Shown: positions 1-7,164, numbered from the stretch's first letter. The stretch: DNA of 16,820 nt from Thermococcus sp. (GCA_027074805.1 JALTCK010000149.1:1-16820), one strand, 5' to 3'. The notes: generated from the letters alone by a model not told the origin. Translations and numbers: made by a program.

Positions 1-2
1 AC

Positions 3-845
3 GGTTGGACAGCGGTTGATCTCTTTGTTAAGGAGCAGATTGATATCGCACATGCCAAAGGGACCATCAACGATCCGCATTTTGTGGATGGGCTTACTGA
101 CCTCGTTTTGAAGAGGTTTGGCAGGGGGCTTGATGCTGAGATCGCTGAGCATGCCAAAAACCTCACACCTGAACAGAGGGAAACCCTTAAGCGGTTACTG
201 GTAAGTGATTACGTCTCCCATCTCTATCAGAAGAGCTTTTATCCTAAGAACGCTAAGGTATTAGTCGTGAAGCCCGTTAAAGTTGCCTCAGTTAAGGCCA
301 ATGGCAAGGTCTATGACTACTACTATGCTCCAATGAGCTCCTCAATTCCCTACCCAATTCACTGGTGGGTGCAAGTGAAAGCTGACTTGGATGGTGGGAA
401 AGGGCGTGATGGACATGGCAACTTCTATTGGATTGACGGCAACAACAACATTTCTTACATCAACGTTATCTATACCTCTAACAAGGTTGTGTATGAAGTT
501 CATTTTTATGATGAAGATGACCCCAACCCCATCATGGATGAATATTATGACTGGCAACGTTGCAGGAATTATCCTGGAAGGGACGATACCTACGGGTGTG
601 AAGATATAGAGTCTATTGAAGTTAGCGATGGATATATAATCTTCCACAGCGATTGGAGCCATGTATGTGATGGGGGCTCATGCATTGATCAGACATTTGC
701 GGATGACCCAGTCCACGCTGCTGGAAAGCGTCCCTATAGTGCAGGCGTTGCTATTTATGTCAGTAACGTAATGAATCACATGATGGATACTATAGATTCA
801 AATCCTGAAATGGATAAACACTGGGGGTATATCTCATGGGTCTGA
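3..845 (+). CDS. Unrecognised protein, 5' end outside the window
   Basis: The reading frame is open from the first complete codon (position 3) to the TGA at 843-845, so about 280 residues are visible and the true start lies upstream. The GTG at 84 is internal and not a convincing start. I do not recognise a family. The first part is rich in charged helix-like residues (LTPEQRETLKRLL); the second half is Tyr/Trp/Asp/Asn-rich with alternating beta-like stretches. It has four cysteines in two close pairs (C-x11-C and CDGGSC), which could be disulfides in an exported protein, but any signal peptide would be outside the window. Its last ten bases overlap the start of the following membrane-protein gene, which implies co-transcription and coupled translation. 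Base composition is more AT-rich than in the housekeeping genes here, hinting at an accessory or transferred gene. Function unknown. Confidence 0.75.
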   Translation, partial: GWTAVDLFVKEQIDIAHAKGTINDPHFVDGLTDLVLKRFGRGLDAEIAEHAKNLTPEQRETLKRLLVSDYVSHLYQKSFYPKNAKVLVVKPVKVASVKANGKVYDYYYAPMSSSIPYPIHWWVQVKADLDGGKGRDGHGNFYWIDGNNNISYINVIYTSNKVVYEVHFYDEDDPNPIMDEYYDWQRCRNYPGRDDTYGCEDIESIEVSDGYIIFHSDWSHVCDGGSCIDQTFADDPVHAAGKRPYSAGVAIYVSNVMNHMMDTIDSNPEMDKHWGYISWV

Positions 846-1570
846 ATAGAACGACTATCCTTTCCATACCCCTCTTTGCCGTCCTCATCTACTTCGAGCT
901 CGCCTACCTCATGGGCTATGGCACGGGGGAATGCCCCATATTCGGGACCGTGGTCTACAACGCCCACTGCGTGGCGTTTTCCCTCACCGCTTTCTTTCTC
1001 GGTTCATTGGTTTTGATCTTCTTCCTGGCCGGAAGGCTGAGGGCTTCTTTCCTCATTGCGTCGGCCTACTTCGGCCTAACCCTTTTAGCCGGTTGGAGCT
1101 GGGCTGTGAGCGCCAAGCTCTTGGCCCTCTTAGGAGTTCTCCTTTCCCTCCTCGGCCTTTACATATCTCCGAGAAAAGGCGAAGGCAAAGAGAATTCAAA
1201 ATCGCTCCTCAAAACGGTCAGCATTGTATTTTATACCCTGGTTTTTCTAATCTTCCTCCTTTCATCGCTCAGCTACGTCCTCTTCTTCTCCTGGGCATGC
1301 GGCGAGCTCTATTCCGGAACGCTGGCCATTCTGTGCTCTATTACCTCCTACGTCTTCATCGGGCTTGGCATCCTCTCCCCCGTTCTCTGGAGGAAGGGAA
1401 AGAGTATTCCGGCATTGCTCGCGCTCCTTCCGGCCGTTCTATTCCTGGACTTTGCCGTGAAGCTGCTCCAGTTCTCCGGGCTCCTCTGGGCTCTGGTGGC
1501 CGTTCTCTTTGCGATGGAGCTTTGGGGGAGGTGGTGGGAACGCCATGCGGAGAACTTGAAAGGCTCATGA
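836..1570 (+). CDS. Polytopic membrane protein, unknown function
   Basis: Predicted 244-residue integral membrane protein with about eight hydrophobic segments (roughly residues 7-26, 45-66, 70-92, 94-110, 128-151, 160-186, 190-207 and 213-230). No enzymatic or transporter motif is recognisable. Cysteines sit in or next to loops: GECPIFG and AHC before the second helix, ACGELYSG before the sixth. The unit helix, Cys-containing loop with a G-x-x-Y/F-like element, helix appears once at the N-terminus and again near residues 128-186, and a third version forms the whole of the next gene, suggesting duplication. The ATG at 836 lies inside the end of the preceding gene and follows a weak GGGGGT site. 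Its TGA overlaps the ATG of the next gene (ATGA), so the three genes form an operon. It could be a partner or immunity-type protein for the upstream protein, but that is conjecture. Confidence 0.75.
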   Translation: MGLNRTTILSIPLFAVLIYFELAYLMGYGTGECPIFGTVVYNAHCVAFSLTAFFLGSLVLIFFLAGRLRASFLIASAYFGLTLLAGWSWAVSAKLLALLGVLLSLLGLYISPRKGEGKENSKSLLKTVSIVFYTLVFLIFLLSSLSYVLFFSWACGELYSGTLAILCSITSYVFIGLGILSPVLWRKGKSIPALLALLPAVLFLDFAVKLLQFSGLLWALVAVLFAMELWGRWWERHAENLKGS

Positions 1571-1791
1571 GAAAGGTTGTCCTCGGGTTTACAATTCTTT
1601 TTATCTCCGGCTTTCTTGTGCTCTACTACGCGGTTAGAGCGGTGGCATGCGCCCAGGGTCTCTGCGTTTCTGGTTCATCTTGCGGAACTCCGCCCATTTA
1701 TGGCACGGACATGCTAGTGATGGCCTTCACGGTGTCTGTGCTCTTTATCGCCTTTCTCTGGTATTATTCATCGAGGGAGAATGAAATGTAG
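1567..1791 (+). CDS. Small two-helix membrane protein with Cys-rich loop
   Basis: A 74-residue protein beginning MRKVVLGFTILF at ATG 1567, which overlaps the stop of the preceding gene as ATGA; this four-base overlap decides the start. It has a hydrophobic helix at about residues 4-26, a loop with three cysteines (ACAQGLCVSGSSCG), a second helix at about 47-66, and a short charged tail (SSRENEM). The plan resembles the N-terminal pair of helices of the preceding gene (helix, C-containing loop with a GT element, helix), so it may be a partial paralogue. The loop cysteines probably face the outside. No known family is recognised. It is the last intact gene of the operon; the following sequence is a broken gene. 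Confidence 0.65.
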   Translation: MRKVVLGFTILFISGFLVLYYAVRAVACAQGLCVSGSSCGTPPIYGTDMLVMAFTVSVLFIAFLWYYSSRENEM

Positions 1792-1793
1792 CG

Positions 1794-2225
1794 GTGGTGA
1801 AGGTTTTGGAAGTTGAAGGGCTCCTATATAGCTAGAGTGGATCATTATGAGCCCTCCACATTGCTCCCCTTTCTGGTTCTCTTCCGCCTGGTTTTTCGCT
1901 TCGTCACGCTAATTGATCCGGTTCTCGGCATGATCCTCTTCTACAACGCGCCCCTGATGTTGAGTTCCCCTCGACTCTTTCTCCTTTCTTACCCCGCTCA
2001 TCATGGGCATCGCCGAGAAATACCTCGTGGTGGCCCTGGGGAAAGGAAGGTTTCCTTCGGCCCCCTTCTCGGGTATTTACGGTTGCAATCGTTTTTGAGT
2101 TCCCCTACACCCTCCTTAAGAGTGGAAACGGCGGGCTTATCCTATTTCCCCTCATGTGGTACGTCACGACCCCCGCCGGCCTGCTCCTTGTTCTAACCTC
2201 GTGTCGCCCATGGAAAACCCCTTAA
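1794..2225 (+). pseudogene. Frameshifted polytopic membrane protein
   Basis: No single frame spans this region, but hydrophobic coding-like stretches join across frames. A start at GTG 1794 runs into TAG after 13 codons. The frame from 1813 then reads RVDHYEPSTLLPFLVLFR and on to NAPLML; another frame continues with FLTPLIMGIAEKYLVVALGK; a third ends with VAIVFEFPYTLLK and MWYVTTPAGLLLVLTSC to the TAA at 2223-2225. Rejoined, this gives about 140 residues with four or five membrane helices and at least three frame changes. A 12-base direct repeat (TTGAGTTCCCCT at 1960-1971 and 2095-2106) encodes EFPxTL in both copies when read in the coding frame. It follows the membrane-protein operon closely and was probably its fourth gene. 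Sequencing error is the alternative, but the neighbouring nnr gene is clean. Original function unknown. Confidence 0.55.
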
Positions 2226-2257
2226 CCTCTGGGGTTGAAGTTTCTTTGGTGGTGTTC

Positions 2258-3700
2258 ATGCGCATTGAGGATGTCTACATCTGGGATATCAATGCAAAAT
2301 GGCTTGGTATTTTACCTCATCAGCTCATGGAGAACGCCGGGGCGGGCGTTGCTCGGACTATAGAGGAGAGATTTGGAAAAGGCCTCAAGGTTGCGGTTTT
2401 CTCCGGCACGGGCAACAACGGCGGCGATGGTTTCGTTGTAGCGAGGCACCTCAGCTTCGAGAATGAGGTCACCCTCTTCCTCGTCGGCGACGAGGCCAAG
2501 ATACGGAGTGAGGAGGCGAGGCACAACTGGGAGATACTCAGGACCATTGACTTCGTGGAAATTAAGGTTCTCAAGGACTCCTCATACATAAGGCCCCTCG
2601 ATTTGAGCGGTTACGATGTCATCGTCGATGCCCTCCTTGGGGCTGGAACGAAAGGCGAACCCCGCGAACCGATACGCTCCGCGATAGAGAAGATAAACGA
2701 ATACGCCGAAAGGACCAAGATCGTCAGCGTTGACCTGCCGAGCGGTTACCCCTCTCCGACCCGCGTCAAAGCGGACTTCGCGGTCACCTTCCAGTGGGAC
2801 AAGGATGAATATTCCGGCTTTGAGCGCATTGTTGTTAAGATAGGCTATCCAAAGGAGCTCTACCACCTCGTCGGGCCCGGCGACGCAAAGTTCGCTCTCC
2901 AGAAGAGGGGAGAGCACAAGGGGGAGAACGGTAGGCTGCTCGTAATCGGAGGTAGCGAGGACTACTTTGGGGCACCCTACTTAGCTTCCAAAGCCGCTTC
3001 CTACATCGTTGACCTCGTTTATTTAGCGATGCCCGAGTATTCCGCGAGGAGAATCGGTGACCCCGACCTGATCCTCCGGCCGGTGGATGGGAGGAACTTC
3101 GGGCCGGAGCATGTGGATTCTCTGCTCCAACTTGCCAATAAGGTCGACGCAGTTGTCATCGGCCCCGGAATCGGCCTCGAGGAGGAAACCAAAGCCTTCG
3201 TGAGGGAATTCATCAAGCGCTGTAACAGGCCGTTCGTCATAGACGCCGACGCCCTGAAAGCTGTAGCCGGTGATTTAAGCGTTCTAAATGGCAAGACCTT
3301 CGTTTTAACTCCCCACGCCGGTGAATTCGGGTTTCTCTTCGGAGTGAAGCCCGGGGGAAGGCTCACCGATAAGGCTGGCCTCGTGATGAAAAAGGCCCGA
3401 GGAATAGGTGGTGTGATACTCCTCAAAGGCCCCTACGACATCATCAGCGACGGGAAAACCTGGAAGTACAACAAAACTGGAAACAGGGGCATGACGACAG
3501 GCGGAACAGGGGACGTCTTGGCCGGCCTCGTTGGCGCTCTTATTGCACTCGGCAATGAACCTCTGCGGGCTGCCGGTGTCGGTGCGTTCCTGAACGGCCT
3601 CGCGGGCGACATGGTGAAGGAAGAGCTCGGGGAGAACTTCACGGCTCTGGAGGTTGCTAAAAAAGTTCCTCACGCGGTTAAGTGGGTTCTGGAGTTTTGA
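2258..3700 (+). CDS. nnr: Bifunctional NAD(P)H-hydrate epimerase / ADP-dependent dehydratase
   Basis: Repairs hydrated NADH and NADPH: the N-terminal YjeF domain epimerises R- and S-NAD(P)HX, and the C-terminal ribokinase-like domain dehydrates S-NAD(P)HX using ADP. With the start at ATG 2258 (GGTGGTG site at 2250-2254 and MRIEDVYIWD as N-terminus) the protein is 480 residues, normal for the fused archaeal and bacterial form. Visible motifs: MENAG (24-28), GTGNNGGDGF (50-59) and DALLGAG (124-130) of the epimerase; KGENGRLLVIGGSEDYFGAP (221-240), GPGIG (302-306), DADAL (329-333), TPHAGEFG (351-358), LLKG (388-391) and the nucleotide-binding catalytic GMTTGGTGDVLAG (411-423). An in-frame extension to 2156 exists, but it reads through the end of the upstream relic and lacks protein-like sequence. 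A cytosolic housekeeping enzyme, complete and intact. Confidence 0.95.
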   Translation: MRIEDVYIWDINAKWLGILPHQLMENAGAGVARTIEERFGKGLKVAVFSGTGNNGGDGFVVARHLSFENEVTLFLVGDEAKIRSEEARHNWEILRTIDFVEIKVLKDSSYIRPLDLSGYDVIVDALLGAGTKGEPREPIRSAIEKINEYAERTKIVSVDLPSGYPSPTRVKADFAVTFQWDKDEYSGFERIVVKIGYPKELYHLVGPGDAKFALQKRGEHKGENGRLLVIGGSEDYFGAPYLASKAASYIVDLVYLAMPEYSARRIGDPDLILRPVDGRNFGPEHVDSLLQLANKVDAVVIGPGIGLEEETKAFVREFIKRCNRPFVIDADALKAVAGDLSVLNGKTFVLTPHAGEFGFLFGVKPGGRLTDKAGLVMKKARGIGGVILLKGPYDIISDGKTWKYNKTGNRGMTTGGTGDVLAGLVGALIALGNEPLRAAGVGAFLNGLAGDMVKEELGENFTALEVAKKVPHAVKWVLEF

Positions 3701-3709
3701 GATGGTTCC

Positions 3710-4330
3710 ATGGGGCGGTATCTCGCTATCTTCCTCGTTTTCCTCCTGGTTGCTTCGGCGGCTGCCTTCCTTCTGCTCTCTTCCTCAGAGGTCTATCTCG
3801 TTGAGCTTGAAGCCAGCTTCTCAAACCCGGTTGAGTTTAAGGGTGTTGAACTGCTGAAGGCCTATCCTAACGAGGTAACCCACGTTGCAGTCTTCCGCTT
3901 CGGAGAATCTCCCGAGGGGAAGACCGAGTGGAGGCTCAACGAGACCTTTGAACTGCCCGTTGATTACGTCGTCATCGAGCTGGGGGACGGATCAACGCTC
4001 TACTGCAGGGCAGGATTTCTGGACGGCCGATTCGTCTTCGGCGGCGAAACTGCCATGAAAGCCTGGAGGAAGCCCTGAGAAGAAACGTTACGGTTACGGG
4101 ATGCATCAACGCCACTTACATCGGCCACCGCCTCGAGAGAGTCTATACTGGTTTTCGAGTTCAGGGCATCGAACGGAACGGCCTGTGTGAACGAGAGCGT
4201 TGAGGTTGTTGGAAGAACGTGGGGGATCTTCGCGGAGATAACTGGGACGAACGGAAGCTTTTGTCCGGTGAAGGTCATTAGCGGGACGTACCTCACCGGC
4301 GAGGTTGTTATGGTAAAGGAAGAGTGGTGA
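3710..4330 (+). pseudogene. Exported or membrane-anchored protein with two compensating frameshifts
   Basis: The frame opened by ATG 3710 encodes a signal or anchor segment (MGRYLAIFLVFLLVASAAAF) and a beta-rich ectodomain, then meets TGA at 4076. At about 4056 the coding signal moves to another frame (ESLEEALRRNVTVTGCINAT, then YIGHRLE) and at about 4135 it returns to the first frame (SILVFEFRASNGTACVNE through TGEVVMVKEEW) to the TGA at 4328-4330. Correcting a one-base loss and a one-base gain gives about 206 residues with no stop. The three pieces carry matching features of one exported protein: N-glycosylation-like NxT/S sites and spaced cysteines (YCRA, GCIN, ACVN, FCPV). It starts 9 bases after the nnr stop. 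Either a recently inactivated gene or two sequence errors. No family recognised. Confidence 0.6.
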
Positions 4331-4412
4331 GGGTTGAGTTGAGGACGCATTTGGGTTCTCTCTTACTCAACCCTCTTTCGTCAAATGAAGTCGTTTTGCG
4401 ATGGTTGAAGTC

Positions 4413-4421
4413 TTTTTTTTT
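4413..4421 (+). terminator. Oligo-T transcription terminator
   Basis: A run of nine T residues about 80 bases after the frameshifted gene and before the next promoter. Archaeal RNA polymerase terminates at such T tracts without needing a hairpin, so this plausibly ends the nnr transcript. Confidence 0.5.
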
Positions 4422-4449
4422 CATGTTTGTTGTAAATTACTATTAAAAA

Positions 4450-4463
4450 GAAAAATTTTTAAG
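4450..4463 (+). promoter_or_regulatory. BRE/TATA promoter of the AT-rich secreted-protein gene
   Basis: GAAAAATTTTTAAG has an A-rich BRE-like half followed by a TATA-like TTTTTAA. Its centre lies about 27 bases before 4485, giving a short leader that carries the GGAGGTGA Shine-Dalgarno site at 4495-4502. A second AT element (TTTTATATC at 4472-4480) lies too close to the ribosome-binding site to be the main TATA box. Confidence 0.5.
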
Positions 4464-4507
4464 GACTTGAATTTTATATCCATTGAAAACTCCTGGAGGT
4501 GAACCTC

Positions 4508-5449
4508 TTGAAGTGGCGCCCGTTGATGGCAGTCCTTCTCGGACTGCTCTTGTTTGGAGTGACGGCAGGGAGCGCAAGCGCAACTAGTGTTCATCAAAAG
4601 GATATAACTTCACAAGTTCACTGGGCATATTCTACTCTGATCCAATATCAGGATCGTATAAACAGAGACTTTATTAATTGGTATGAGGATAATAAGAACA
4701 GTCTTCCTCCATTGACAGAAAACACTGTGGGCGAATTGTTTCAGAAGTTTTTACAGGAGAATCCTTCTGAGAGAAGTTACCTTAACGCACTGACTCTTGC
4801 ACAGCAGAAGCTTTACGATTTGAATGCACTCCGTGATGATTTGGTAGTGAAAGAGCTCACTATTACACCTTTGGGTCTGTACTCTCCACAACAAAATTAT
4901 GTGAAGATCAAGGTCACTATCAAGTACTTCAAGATCAAGCTTATCCGGTGGACTGTTAAGTATGGAGAACAAGACACGATAAATGTCTATTATTCTGGAA
5001 AGTATGCTAGGCAGGCATATCTAGAATTTAGTGACAATTATAAGAAAGCCAGCATAGTGGCTTGGATACTCGGACTTCCGGCATTACCCCTTTCAATGCC
5101 AGTGGCTATGGCCATATGGTCTGCAGCGGGTGGCATAATGTTTCAAGGGTTTAAGCTGGGTGACTATTGGGAATCTACTAATTATCAATATTTCTGGATA
5201 GTTACCAAAAGTAACTACTATTATCCTAACGTGGTAGTGCCTGGGATCACACTTGCGTCCAACTTTGAGGTGTATTTGTACAACAAGGCAGACCATAAAT
5301 ACTATATACTACCGAACACAAAATACGTTTCAATAACTGCTCCTGGGATTTCGTTATCTGCGTCAGCTGTTGCGGCTGAGATCTCAGAAGCTGCTCACAG
5401 GTTTGTAGACAATCACGGGCAGTCGTGGGTGTATGTGAAGAAGGGCTAG
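4508..5449 (+). CDS. Secreted protein of unknown function with hydrophobic hairpin-like segment
   Basis: The start is taken as TTG 4508: a full GGAGGTGA at 4495-4502 precedes it by 5 bases, whereas the alternative GTG at 4499 lies inside that site. The product is 313 residues beginning MKWRPLMAVLLGLLLFGVTA with a clear signal peptide and a likely cleavage after ASA near residue 25. The mature protein has an amphipathic helical region (about 30-115), a Lys/Ile-rich beta region (115-165), a hydrophobic Ala/Gly/Pro-containing stretch at about 181-213, and a Tyr-rich C-terminal part. It has no cysteines. It is clearly more AT-rich than the flanking genes, with many ATA, TAT and AAT codons, suggesting horizontal acquisition. 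It has its own promoter and terminator and is followed by a small membrane protein. No family recognised; a secreted effector or a surface protein are both possible. Confidence 0.75.
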   Translation: MKWRPLMAVLLGLLLFGVTAGSASATSVHQKDITSQVHWAYSTLIQYQDRINRDFINWYEDNKNSLPPLTENTVGELFQKFLQENPSERSYLNALTLAQQKLYDLNALRDDLVVKELTITPLGLYSPQQNYVKIKVTIKYFKIKLIRWTVKYGEQDTINVYYSGKYARQAYLEFSDNYKKASIVAWILGLPALPLSMPVAMAIWSAAGGIMFQGFKLGDYWESTNYQYFWIVTKSNYYYPNVVVPGITLASNFEVYLYNKADHKYYILPNTKYVSITAPGISLSASAVAAEISEAAHRFVDNHGQSWVYVKKG

Positions 5450-5465
5450 CTCTCGTTAGCTTTTT
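5445..5465 (+). terminator. Hairpin plus T-run terminator
   Basis: GCTAGC (5445-5450) pairs with GTTAGC (5455-5460), one G-T pair included, around a TCTC loop and is followed by TTTTT. The stem contains the stop codon of the secreted-protein gene, so it ends that transcript right at the gene's end. Confidence 0.4.
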
Positions 5466-5513
5466 CAATCTTCAATATTATTTTTGATGCATCAACATTG
5501 CTGGGTGATAGAA

Positions 5514-5891
5514 ATGGCCTCCAAAAATGCGGTTCGAGCGATCGTGTCTCTTCCGGTTGTTATCCTTGCACTTGTTATCCTCGCGGTCAGGGGGCTCTCT
5601 CCTGAAACAGTACTAGTTCTAGTCGTTCTCTGGGTCGTGGGTGTTGTCCTCCCCCGCGCTTGGGAGTTCCGGAACGGGAAACTGGAGGGGGGCTTTTTAC
5701 TCCAGAACTTCCTCCTGTATACCGCTTTAGTGGTTCTCTGTGGGGTAGAGTACCTGCTCCTTGAAGAGAGCGTCTATGGAGTCTCCAAGGAGATGGTAAT
5801 GTTCTTCACGGCCTGGCTTCTCAGCGGGATTTTTGAGTTCCTATGGCCAGGATTCGCGAGAACGAGTACCAACCAAGTGTCATTGTCGTAA
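5514..5891 (+). CDS. Small four-helix membrane protein
   Basis: Predicted 125-residue membrane protein starting at ATG 5514 (MASKNAVRAIVSLPVV), 3 bases after a GGGTGATA ribosome-binding site at 5503-5510; the upstream in-frame ATGs at 5484-5487 precede that site and are less likely. Hydrophobic segments lie at about 7-25, 31-47, 61-84 and 93-111, with short charged loops (EFRNGKLEGG) and a Ser/Thr-rich tail. There are no catalytic motifs. It follows the secreted-protein gene after 64 bases containing a likely terminator and an AT-rich stretch, so it may be transcribed separately. Position and architecture would fit an immunity or anchoring partner of the secreted protein, but nothing in the sequence proves this. 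Confidence 0.6.
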   Translation: MASKNAVRAIVSLPVVILALVILAVRGLSPETVLVLVVLWVVGVVLPRAWEFRNGKLEGGFLLQNFLLYTALVVLCGVEYLLLEESVYGVSKEMVMFFTAWLLSGIFEFLWPGFARTSTNQVSLS

Positions 5892-5968
5892 TTCTAAATT
5901 TTTGAGTGCATGGGATGTCTAAACCCTGTATTAAGGAATGGAAAATAGTGGAAGCGAAAGATTTCAGC

Positions 5969-6280
5969 TCATCCCGAATAGCACCAGACGGAGTGGCCGC
6001 ATCGGGCGTTAGCCGGGGGCCTCGAGGTAGGCCCATTTACCGGGTCCAACCACTTGTTGACCTGATTGTCGAGGGTTCTCTAGTCACATCATCCCGACCT
6101 CGTTTGGGTGGAAGACGAGGTACTTACCTGACATAACGCCGAAGAAGTCCGCCCAGGTGTAATCCTAGATGGAGGAGTTCCATTCGTTGTCCCCACCAAT
6201 ACGGTGGTTTATGACTATGTTCACTATGATCTTCATATTGTGGATGTAGATGGTCCGGAAAACGGAACCTCGTGTCTCGG
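5969..6280 (-). pseudogene. Degenerate extracellular alpha-amylase (GH13) with the middle deleted
   Basis: Reading the minus strand from about 6280, a remnant of a Pyrococcus/Thermococcus-type extracellular alpha-amylase is recognisable. It has ETR-GS, then HNMKIIVNIVINHRIGGDNE with a following W, then DYTWADFFGVMSGKY and FHPNEV. This corresponds to the catalytic-barrel stretch around GH13 conserved region I (normally D-x-V-x-N-H; here the Asp is replaced by Asn). An in-frame TAG (6165-6167) precedes DYTW and a TGA follows GMM. The sequence then jumps to the enzyme's C-terminus: VNKWLDPVNGPTSRPPANAR followed by CGHSVWCYSG and TGA at 5969-5971. The roughly 300 residues between, with the catalytic Asp and Glu of regions II-IV, are gone, as is the signal peptide. 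A full gene would be about 1.4 kb; here it is about 0.3 kb. Non-functional. It ends immediately downstream of the regulator operon on the same strand. Confidence 0.75.
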
Positions 6281-6286
6281 ACGGAC

Positions 6287-6844
6287 TCAGAGCTCTATGA
6301 GCTCCCTCACTTTCTCCGCTTTCTCACAAAGCTCGCAACTCTGGAGGAACACCAGCATGTTGAGGAGGTGGAAGAGCTCTATTTCGCTCATCTCAATCTC
6401 GGATTCTGAGATTCTCTTTATAACGGGCTGCGAGTTGAGTTCTATGCTGTTTAGGACTTCGCTGGTTAATTTCAGAAGTTTTTTTCTGTCTTTTACTTTG
6501 AAACCTGCCTTTTCGAGGATGGTGACGAGCTTCTCTGCCTCCACTTGTATGTAAGCTCGTCTGAATTCCTCTGTGCTTTCGTTAGGATCCGCCTTTATCA
6601 AAAACAGCCTTGCAACACGGGCATAGACCTTCTCATTACCTCGGGTCTCTATCTCCTCGACAAGTCCAGCCTTCTCCAGAGCCTTCACGTGCCTGTATAT
6701 TGTCGTTCTGCCCTTTGACGTGGCGTCGCTGAGTTCTATGATGCTCATGGGTCTCTGTCTAAGAAGCTGCAGAATTTTAAACCTCGTGGGGTCAGAGAGC
6801 AGCTTAACCACTTCGGGATCGGTTATTATTATGACTTCTTTCAC
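6287..6844 (-). CDS. ArsR-like winged-helix transcriptional regulator (second paralogue)
   Basis: A 185-residue DNA-binding protein: N-terminal helix ITDPEVVKLLSDPTRFKILQ, then a winged helix-turn-helix (about residues 15-75) with the recognition region SKGRTTIYRHVKALEKAGLV and a wing containing GNEKVYARV. The rest is a helical, probably dimerising, domain. A C-x-x-C (SCELCEK) near residues 169-172 could be redox- or metal-responsive or merely structural. The start is GTG 6844, preceded by GGAGGAG inside the end of the upstream gene, which is only 3 bases away; it is therefore the third gene of a tight minus-strand operon. It is paralogous to the regulator at 7165-7740, sharing the TDPEV opening and TIYxHxxxLxxAGLVE. 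The target and ligand are unknown. Confidence 0.85.
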   Translation of the reverse strand: MKEVIIITDPEVVKLLSDPTRFKILQLLRQRPMSIIELSDATSKGRTTIYRHVKALEKAGLVEEIETRGNEKVYARVARLFLIKADPNESTEEFRRAYIQVEAEKLVTILEKAGFKVKDRKKLLKLTSEVLNSIELNSQPVIKRISESEIEMSEIELFHLLNMLVFLQSCELCEKAEKVRELIEL

Positions 6845-6847
6845 GTT

Positions 6848-7150
6848 TTACTCCTCCAGTTTGTCCTGGGGAGTCTCGCCCTCTTCGACTATTTTCTTTC
6901 CAGCCGCCACCATGTCGATACTGTGGACAACGCCCCCAAACTCCTCTATAGTCCTTACAATCTCATCATAGTCCAGGTTGTCACCCACCATGGTTATCTT
7001 GACGTTTTCTGTCTCTTTGTCAATTTCAACTAGGGTTATGTTGACCCCATCAACTCCCTCCAACTCGCTCAATCCAAGGGCTAGCTCGGTAACTATCGGC
7101 TGGTGGGGCTTTAAAACGTCAAGTACTAGAAGTCTTATGCCCTTACCCAT
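6848..7150 (-). CDS. DUF211 family protein
   Basis: A 100-residue protein matching the archaeal DUF211 family, a ferredoxin-like-fold small protein of unknown function: MGKGIRLLVLDVLKPHQPIV, LSELEGVDGVNITLVEID, ENVKITMVGDNLDYDEI and EFGGVVHSIDMVAAGKKIV are characteristic. I take ATG 7150 as start because GGTGG (7156-7160, minus) sits 5 bases before it; the GTG at 7159 lies within that site and would add MEN. It is the middle gene of a three-gene operon, with 14 bases after the upstream regulator and 3 bases before the downstream one. The association with two ArsR-like regulators suggests it modulates or senses something for them, but no biochemical role is established. Confidence 0.88.
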   Translation of the reverse strand: MGKGIRLLVLDVLKPHQPIVTELALGLSELEGVDGVNITLVEIDKETENVKITMVGDNLDYDEIVRTIEEFGGVVHSIDMVAAGKKIVEEGETPQDKLEE

Positions 7151-7164
7151 GTTTTCCACCGCTC

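Noticed and set aside
84..845. GTG 84 as the start of the first gene
   Set aside because: The same frame is open without stops to the left edge, so the gene begins outside the window.
931..1566. Long frame running ahead of the 74-residue membrane protein
   Set aside because: Only its end from ATG 1567 is protein-like; the rest is an Arg/Pro-rich shadow of the eight-helix membrane gene.
2156..2257. Longer N-terminus for nnr
   Set aside because: The extension overlaps the end of the upstream relic and is not protein-like; ATG 2258 has a GGTGGTG site and gives the family's normal N-terminus.
4472..4480. TTTTATATC as the main TATA box of the secreted-protein gene
   Set aside because: The start site would fall at or after the Shine-Dalgarno site, so the element at 4450-4463 fits better.
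4499..4507. GTG 4499 as the start of the secreted protein
   Set aside because: It lies within the GGAGGTGA ribosome-binding site; TTG 4508 has proper spacing and yields a standard signal peptide.
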